From: Cytidiella melzeri
Taxonomy: Eukaryota > Basidiomycota > Agaricomycetes > Polyporales > Irpicaceae
DNA length: 64,000 nucleotides
Assembly: GCA_022592445.1 (NCBI GenBank)
Contig: JABYQR010000058.1
Span: 62,001 to 126,000, forward strand
Direction of reading: 5' to 3'
The translations under genes and the position numbers were made by a program. The notes below the pieces were generated by a model. The model did not search any database, was not told the DNA's origin, and worked only from the letters and a program-made list of their open reading frames with translations. Every line of letters begins with the position of its first letter. Position 1 is the stretch's first letter. Below are positions 56,239-64,000 of this stretch, one piece after another.

Positions 56239-57522
56239 GAGCTGAAACTCACGTTGATTGAACAGTGGACAAATTTAGTACAGTAGTATTGCAGTAATAG
56301 AAGAAATACACGATTGATGCTTCCTATTCTACGTGTTCTACACAGTGCTCCAGACGCAGTAAGTCCAGCTACTCCGTATAAGTAGCAGCGGGCTACAACG
56401 ACTGCCTTGCGCTCCAAAGTCCCACTATTACGCTCCAGAGTGCTCCAACATCTTACCAACATGCTCCCGAGCACTCCTCCTCTCACGCGCAAGGCTCCCG
56501 GCGCTCCATTTCCGAGGGTAAGCAAGTCCTCTGCGACTTCTCCAAAGACTCCATACTCCCTTGGAGACTTCGTTTTTTTCCCTGATGGCCGCAACGACAT
56601 ACCCCGCACTCATATCCGCCCGACATCGCATTCGCTTGGGAGTGTACCGCCGACTTGCCTATCGTGCACGTGACCTCGTAATTAGGCAACTCCTTGTGCA
56701 GGCTGACTATCCCTGCGGTGGTGCCACTTAACAGATGGGCTTGATTAAGCCTGACCTGCGTAAGCCAAGATTAGTCATCGCCCTAAAGAGGCAATTGAAC
56801 GAAGATCCCATCGACGATCAATTCGTCGAGTTGAGTTGCCTGAATAGGCCACTCGTTCTTGCTGTGCCTTCCTGCACGACGATTTTTTGACCTGTACAGC
56901 AGTCACCACCAGCGCAGAGGGATACGTGGTTTGATGCGATTGCAGGATGAGGTAATATGTAGACTTATCTGAGGCGACCGCAGTCATTGCATGGGCCTCA
57001 CGCACTATAGCTACTGGTATCAGTGCGTGGTTGCTGGGTGTCTGGCATGTCTGATCGAGTCAGCTCATGATTGTCGAGTGTACCGAGGCTGGAAACATAA
57101 AGCAGCTTAGAGAGTTACCTGAAAACTCATGGCGAAGCTCGACTTGCTGAATGCAGGCCACCTTTCGCGGGCCAAGATCCGACAGGAGCAGGAAAGGGAA
57201 TAAAGACTTTACTTTTTAACTTAGAAAAACATATAATGAAGTCCTATGCACAGCGTTCTGCGCACTTGGAGAATGCTGCAGACAACTGCCTATATAGGCA
57301 GTAGCTGAGTGCCGAGGGGCGGACATTCAATCCCCCATCAATTGCGAGTGACCCTCGAAGCACCGGCCAAAGCGTCCTTTCCCTAAGGTCACCACCTCCC
57401 TCGATCTGGAATTGTCCCCCCATCTGCTAACAAAACCCTTGCGACGACAAAGGCGTCTGCCTGCCTGCACAAAGCCACAACAGCGTCTCCGATACTATCG
57501 CCTTTGTCTTCTATAGCACACC
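56239..57522. other. Gene-poor stretch
   Basis: About 1.3 kb in which open frames are short and unsupported. The last part is probably the promoter of the following gene. Confidence 0.4.
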
Positions 57523-58499
57523 ATGTGCTTCAAACGACCTTCTTCGAAACCAGGTGCCCCCCTCTTTCCTGACAGCGCTCCATTCCAGCGATACAAGCCG
57601 GCGTCCTATGTGCGTACGCGTACCGTCCGCTTTAACAAGTTTAAGGCCGTCGCAGAGTTCCATGAAGAAGACGAATGGCGGGAATGTTGGCCGAAGTCGC
57701 CCAAGCCTACAGTACACCAGCTGGCCGAGGAGCTGGAGGAGCTGAACATCACGGAAGAAGATGAGGAGACATCCGATAGAGTTTTCCTCAACACGAGAGC
57801 TAACAAACGTCGTGGCGAGAGGGATGAAATGTACGAGCGACCAGCCCCCCACTACGAGAGTGTGGTCATCGACAGCTCTGGCGACCTTGATGCCCTTTGT
57901 CCACACAATCCCGACGCGTTCTATGATATCGACGTGATATCGGAGATGAGAGATCTCGACCGTGTGGCAGTGGGAGAGGTCGCCACTGGCAAAGGGACGC
58001 TGGTCACGCCACCTGCTGTAGAGCAATGGTACAGTGTGGCCGCAATCATTGAGGAGCTAAAAGTCGCCAAGCGTGAGTTCCAGCTATTTTATACTCAAGG
58101 CAGGGTTACTCACTCTAAGTCGATATCGCGTTATAGCATATCAACCCCCCGTATTCGGCACAGCAGCCTTCACGAAGGGGGCCCACATCTCTTGGCTGCC
58201 CAGTCCGCGCCCCACTACTAGTGCAACTCCGGCGTACACATCTACTGCCACTAGCTCTTCAGACTCGGAGGTCTCCGTGGGAATGTCTACCCTCGTCAAC
58301 GGGAAGGAGTATAATGTGCATGCCTTGCCGGAGACAGTCGGTACGTGTTTGCGGCAATATGATGCCGCGTAACCTCAGACTGACAATGCAAATCGGCTGG
58401 TACACAGTCAATAACCCGCAGAACATGATGATGGCTGGATCATTCATCGCTTCCCTCCGCGAGAGAAACCCGGATGCTCCGATGGACACCACCCTCTAA
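57523..58499 (+). CDS. Hypothetical acidic protein
   Basis: Three exons: 57523-58072, 58137-58340 and 58408-58499, with introns of 64 and 67 nt, encoding 281 residues. It starts MCFKRPSSKPGAPLFPDSAP. An aromatic segment (VRFNKFKAVAEFHEEDEW) is followed by an acidic helix (LAEELEELNITEEDEE). The middle contains VVIDSSGDLDALCPHNPDA and DISEMRDLDR-like sequence. The end has VNNPQNMMMAGSFIASLRER. No signal peptide, membrane segment or known domain was recognised. Frame continuity over both introns makes it a likely real gene. Confidence 0.55.
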
Positions 58500-59457
58500 G
58501 GCTCATAGTACGGCGGCGCCAGCGCGCACATGAGCACGCTCCGGATGGGAGAAGGACCTGTAGCTGCGACGAGATCTAACGTGAAGGAATTTGAGGCTGA
58601 AATCGAGGTGGTTGGGTATCGAAAGAGGACTTGCCAGTTGTTTAGTATTGTCATGACTTAAGTGCTGTTATCAATTATTTTCGTGCTTTCAAACAGCTCT
58701 CCATGTGTACCCATCCTACCCAGCAGCCTCAGATACCTCATGCAGACACGATAGCGCAAGTTGGATTGATGGTCGCGAGTTGTGCCGTGGCCATGGGCGC
58801 ATGAGTTGGCCCGACCTTGGGCGCCACCATCGATATTATTCAGACTCAGTGCGTGCAATTGCCGACTGCGATCGACTTTCAATTTTGAATTTTGATGATA
58901 TTGATGAGTTGTCCCCCTCTTGACTTCAGCTGCAACGTCAACACCGACATTGAGCAGCACGACCTCGACAATCAACGTCAGACTGAGCTATACTATACTT
59001 TGCGAACAAGTTGTTCAAGCTTTGCAAGTCAAACCTTCGAAGAGTGAACATTGCTGGCCATATAGAACCTGTCTTCCACGCGTACCAGCGCAGGAAATTG
59101 AATGCAAACGGGAAGATGACTCCGTAAGAATTCAGAGAAACAGTGGGATACGGGGAAGAGGGCTAGGTGAGCCACAATCTTCGCGTCAATTGACGATGCG
59201 GACACACCATTGATACATAATGAGATGATAAAGTTCCAGTTGCATGTAGCCAGTCTCTTTCTGTCGGTGTTCCCAGTTGTCTTTGCTACAAGGACGGACA
59301 AGCTCAGATACAACTCAGAGACTCAAGAGTCGTCCGCGCATGTTGATCTGGCGTCTCGCCGTCAGAGCTTATCAGGTTCAACAAAGGGGTGGGTCTGCAG
59401 CGCTTGTCTCCTCTTTGCTCTCAACCACCATCTCCCATTCTTCCTTCACTTCGAACT
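58500..59457. other. Intergenic
   Basis: No supported exon. The right part, with AT-poor promoter-like sequence, precedes the helicase start. Confidence 0.4.
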
Positions 59458-62400
59458 ATGACAGACCGTCAAGGCATATGCAGATATTATGCAAAGGATG
59501 CAAGGTGTAGATTTGGGAACTCATGCAAGTTCTCCCATACTACTGCCGCCTCATTCGACGCCACAATTAGCGCCGGTGCACATAGAAGAAGTGCGTCTGC
59601 GTCGTCCCCCCAATTGACTCCTTCCAGCACTACTCGCAGCCGCAATGGCACATTTGCTACTTCACAGCAAGCTCGTTCGGCAAACGACCCTCCCCATCAA
59701 GTCTGTCGAGTCTATTGGGGGATGGGCACCTGCGATCGGCTCTTCGACTGCCAATTTAAGCATGTCAAAGGTTCGGTTGCTGCTGCCAGTAATTTGCCCA
59801 ATATAGAGGTCGTCGACAACGGTACACCGGACTTCTTCTCAACGGAAGGGCTTGCCGTCAATGGCGGCGCATCACACTCACCGCGTTTGACACTCGACCC
59901 CTCAAGCGCACACAATAACATCCGACCCTTCTTAAAGGACAATTACCGTTTCGAAAACGCCAGCAAGATGCAAGGTTTTGTTAATGTGTTGGCGAGTGTC
60001 AACGACAGAAACAAGAGCTGGGTATGTCGTGACTGTATGTACGCAATAGCTATAGACCGCTAATATTGCTTGGTAGAACTCAGATACTGCTCAGGTATGT
60101 AACACTTGTTTTATTCTCGAGACATCATATCAATAATCATCTACGAATTAGTCATTCCTGGATTCAATGGTCAAGGTATGTTGCGAGCTATTGGTAGCGA
60201 TGGAAGGCGAATGTGAACACACACACAGGGTAATGGGGTTATCCGTATAGGAGACGTCTTACGTTTCGAGCCAGTATCAATCCGTGCCTCCACCGGCGTG
60301 CTCTCCTTTCAGCGGGGATATTTTCCTGTTTTTGAGGTGCGTCATGCAAGAGATGTCGTCGTTGTTCAAGCTTATATGTCACGTAGTTTATGACCTCGGA
60401 TCTCGTATTGAAAAGCACAATACATAAGACTATCAAGTGTGTCATATAAACACCGACTATATCACATCCATGACTCACTCCTTGTACTTAGCCATCTCTA
60501 CACACTCGTCGAGAACAATTTCGATGAGATCCAACGAGTCGTCTGCGGTTGCATGGACGAACTCATCGCAAGCAAGTCCTGGAAGGATCCAAGTCCTTAT
60601 GCAAGTCAGCCAAATGAGCTATCCGGCATTGTTGTCTTCAAGGCACTGTCGACTCTCTACCTCGAGTACGCGCTTTGATCAATCATAGAGAAACATACTG
60701 AATTATCCTTGTAGATACTTTCACCGATTCAAAGACTCCATCAAAAACCATCCTCAGCTTGTGGATATGGTGTTGAATCTTGAGCGGTGGTTTACGTCTT
60801 GGTCCTCCGACATTTCTGCCCCAGTGCCTACCTTTGATGACCCCATCGTCAGTAAAGATCGAGTTGCCCGCAGATTGGTCACTGGACACATTCGCGGGGA
60901 GATAGAGCGTCTGACGGACATTGTATCCAGGGAGTCTGGTCGTGCGCAGCAGCATCGTAGGACTGGTCGCCAAGCAGGATCTGGAATGACTGCGGCTCAG
61001 AAGCGCCAGGCCACTACAGTCCAATTGGCTCAGACTTATGTCCCTCCTGGCGAGCTGCGTGACGAAGGCCCCAGGCACGACAACGACTTTGCAGATATTT
61101 CGAAGATACGCGTAGCTCCGACACATCAAGAACTCATATGTCAATCAACATACCTTCCTGTGTTCTCGCCAGATGCTCTTCACCACCTGCGTGAGAATTC
61201 CATGGAGCGACATTTAGACATTCAATTCCGTTTGCTTCGTGAGGAACTGATGTACGTTTTCTGCTTTCGTGTCTAGACACGAAAATCACGTCACCTTTCT
61301 TGATTCAGCTCTCCTATTCGTGCCTCGGTGTCGGCAATCTATAACGACGTGTACACCATGGCAGAAACTGCTAGGAAAGGACAAGCACGATCAAAAACGA
61401 CCTTGGAAAACTTGCTTCAAAAGGGAGGCGGGGCTTACAAAACGAGCGGCTTCGACTCGGTATTTTTCCATGTCTACACTAGTGTCCGTTTTTCCCCCAT
61501 GAAAGCCGAACGGCGTGGCCTTACAGTTGGTCTTTTGCTCGACGCTCCTAAAGCCGCACGGAACGACGACCGGAAGAAGCGATACGCATACTGGGAACAT
61601 AGCAAGCGTCTCCAAAGCGGAAGTCTCGTTGTGCTCATCATCATTGCTGGAGAAACAATCAGATCATATCTTGGGGTGGTGTCGTCGAACTCGAAAGACA
61701 TCGCTGAGTCCTCGAAAGCCTCCGAGGATATCGTACAAATCCAGGTGTCGTTCTTCGACTCAGAGGTCGAGTGGATGGCTCTGCGCAACGAGAACATGTC
61801 TAACAATGCGTCCTCCTACGCGATCCTCTTGGACAATAGCGTCATGTATGAAGCATCCAGGCCCTTTCTTGAGAGGCTCCAGTCGATCGAGCCAACCGAG
61901 ATTCCGTTTTCTCGCTATATAGCTCGCCACGACTCGATCGCCGATGTACAGGTACTTCCACCAAAGTACGCTACGGCTCCACGTTTTAAGTTCAAACTGC
62001 AATGTCTAGCGGCGAAAGGCTCTACCCACGTCATAACTGATCTTGATATATCTCAGCCGATGGCTGTCGAGACCGCTCGTCGACAGCTTCAGCACGGCAG
62101 CACCCTCGACCCCTCACAAGTAGACGCGGTCATCAACTCTCTGATCAGAGAAGTTTCTTTGGTGCAAGGGTGCGCTGAGAGACTCACTCGTGTTGCATGG
62201 AAGCTCACTGTTTCATTCATATAGACCGCCAGGTACAGGCAAGGTTAGCTGGCCTCGTTTCATGTACCATCCGCTCATCTTGACTTATCTGCGCTAGTCT
62301 TACACAGGTCGCGAAATTCTGAAGGTACTCTTCGCGAGTAAAGTGAAACCTATTGGTACTGTACTGTGTTCTCGTCGCCCATGATTCATGACTCAAGCAT

Positions 62401-64000
62401 CGCCTTCAGTCCTCATCGCATACACGAATCATGCGCTAGATCACATGTTGACAGAAATTCTCGACTCCAATATCACGACGAACATGGTGCGACTTGGGTC
62501 AAGATCTTCAGACGAGCGGATCGCGGAGTACACGCTGGATAAATTGGAGCAGGTAGCTTCAAAATCAAATCTCGATCGGAGCATCGGCCGCCAGTATAGC
62601 GCCATGAAACGCCTGGAAAAGGACATGTCCGACTTGTTGATGTCGATACAACTTCCGGTCTTATCATGGGACTCCATCAAGTCTCATCTCAGCATACATT
62701 ACACGGAGCACCAAGAGTCGTTTGAGAATCCGCCATTTTGGATTCAGGAGCTTTTTAGCCGTATGCAAGCGGAAGAAGCGGAGAATGGGGAATGGACAGA
62801 AGTTCAAGGTAAAGGCAAGCGACGTGCAGACCCGGAGTTGGCTCGAACGTTGTACGGGTTTTGGAGGGATGGGAAAGATCTCGCTTTCGTTACCCCCATT
62901 CCGCCCGAGCCGAAGAGGTCCAAGAAGTCAAAAAGGAAGAATAAGAACAGTGACCTGGCGCAGATACCAGCTGAGCTCCCGCCTTTCGTGGCTGCATTCT
63001 TTGAGGAACTCGGTTTTGACTCACTGCCTCCGATGCCGGTTACCACGAGGCCCGTTCAAGCGCTTCTCACCAGCCCTCATGTCTGGTCTATGTCCCTGGA
63101 TGAGCGGACACGGCTTGCCTCAGAATGGGAGCGCGAAATCAGACACATGGCTTATCAGTCTAATTTGGAGAGGTATGACAGGCTTCGCGGCGAGTATAAG
63201 GAGGCTTGTAAGGACTATAATGACATCAGAGACGAGGTAAGTCAACTACGTGTTCGTCGTGGTATTGCCATTTGAGTACTTTTGAAACAGACAAGACGCC
63301 GGCTTCTCGCCAAGGTTGATTTGATTGCCTGCACCACCACAGGTCGAGTCTAGCCGTTATAGTGATTTCCTGCTTGAATCTGACTTGTGACTTTCAGGTG
63401 CTGCGAAAGTGACTTCATTACTCAGTGTAAGTAAATTCGTGAACTCCTCAGCTACTGTCTAACGTAAGTGACTCGTTAGAGCGTTGCACCGAGGGTATTG
63501 ATGGTGGAGGAGGCTGGACAAGTACTTGAAGCACATATTTTGACCTCGCTCGTTTCTTCCGGTGCGTACGAATACTAGAGGAAGAATCACAGCTAACCTT
63601 CTTTCAGTTCATCATCTTATATGCATCGGAGACCCCCAGCAGTTACGCCCTAATCTAGCTACATTCGGTTAGTGATTGGCGCATTATTCTGTCAACATGA
63701 TTCCCTGAAAACGCCGCTACCAGCTCTCTCTATGGATAGCGAGCGAGGGAAAGAGTTGTACAAGCTCGATCGCTCCTTGATGGAGCGTCTGTCCGACGCG
63801 CATATGCCGATGACTCAAATCAACGTGCAACGTAGGATGCGGCCTGCCATCTCGCACTTCATTCGGTGAGTAACGTCTCACGCACTGGCCACGTCAAGCA
63901 CATCGTGCTCACTGTAGTCCGTCTCACCAGTCAAATTTTGTACGAACGATTAGAAGATAACGAGCTTGTCCACAAGTACCCCCCAGTACAAGGGATGCAA
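59458..64000 (+). CDS. NFX1/ZNFX1-type SF1 RNA helicase with CCCH zinc fingers (5' part)
   Basis: Starts MTDRQGICRYYAKDARCRFG followed by CKFSH, a CCCH zinc finger. A second CCCH finger is CRVYWGMGTCDRLFDCQFKH. After a linker with two very short exons (60077-60094, 18 nt; 60152-60175, 24 nt) comes the ARM-like region typical of ZNFX1-type proteins. The SF1 helicase core begins with GPPGTGKSYTG (Walker A, split by introns near 62240-62300), then IAYTNHALDHMLTEIL (motif Ia), a long insertion with a basic Lys-rich stretch, the DEAD-like VEEAGQVLEAHI (motif II) and HLICIGDPQQLRP (motif III). The final exons seen read NVQRRMRPAISHFI and QILYERLEDNELVHKY, so the gene continues past the window. Such helicases act in RNA surveillance or small-RNA silencing. 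Confidence 0.85.

Overview
This is nuclear DNA of a filamentous basidiomycete, most likely an Agaricomycete of the wood-decay type. The evidence is dense protein-coding genes on both strands, many 45-75 nt GT-AG introns, a GH71 alpha-1,3-glucanase, a laccase-like multicopper oxidase, phi-like glutathione transferases, F-box proteins and lineage-expanded families typical of that group. I saw no bacterial operon signals, rRNA, convincing tRNA or CRISPR array. Exon borders were read by eye from splice consensus and frame continuity, so starts and small exons are models.

Layout. 0.3-2 kb: a membrane protein of unknown role. 2.2-3.3 kb (-): a HAPSTR1/C16orf72-like protein. 3.5-6.2 kb: an F-box gene preceded by a broken tandem copy of its own 5' part. 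6.3-8 kb (-): GH71. 8.8-13.1 kb (-): condensin subunit 3. 13.4-20.8 kb: three copies of a small 'WPGY' protein gene. The last two lie in a tandem segmental duplication, and a 2.14-kb almost perfect palindrome with a 7-bp target-site duplication is inserted next to one of them. 21.5-23 kb (-): a THEM6-like hotdog protein. 23.5-27.5 kb (-): TFIIIC subunit Tfc4/GTF3C3, divergent from mitochondrial dihydrolipoyl dehydrogenase at 27.9-29.9 kb. 30.4-34.9 kb: three tandem glutathione transferase genes, with a stray 5' fragment of the downstream oxidase gene between the first two. 35.1-38 kb (-): an F-box gene that appears to read through into two further WPGY domains. 38.9-39.5 kb: a chimeric pseudogene joining a WPGY tail to a multicopper oxidase piece. 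40.2-42.9 kb: the intact multicopper oxidase, whose copper-binding HSH motif seems to be assembled from 5-nt and 3-nt microexons.

43.2-44.3 kb: a conserved nuclear-type hypothetical. 44.7-47.9 kb: a TA-flanked Tc1/IS630-type DNA transposon with one premature stop. 48.9-56.2 kb: accessory genes, a fungal-expanded protein of unknown function and a decayed gag gene. 57.5-58.5 kb: a hypothetical gene. 59.5 kb to the end: the 5' part of a CCCH-zinc-finger SF1 RNA helicase of the NFX1/ZNFX1 type, cut by the window edge.

The housekeeping genes (condensin, TFIIIC, DLD) are unrelated functionally. Most of the novelty lies in duplication and transposition at 13-21 kb and 35-56 kb.
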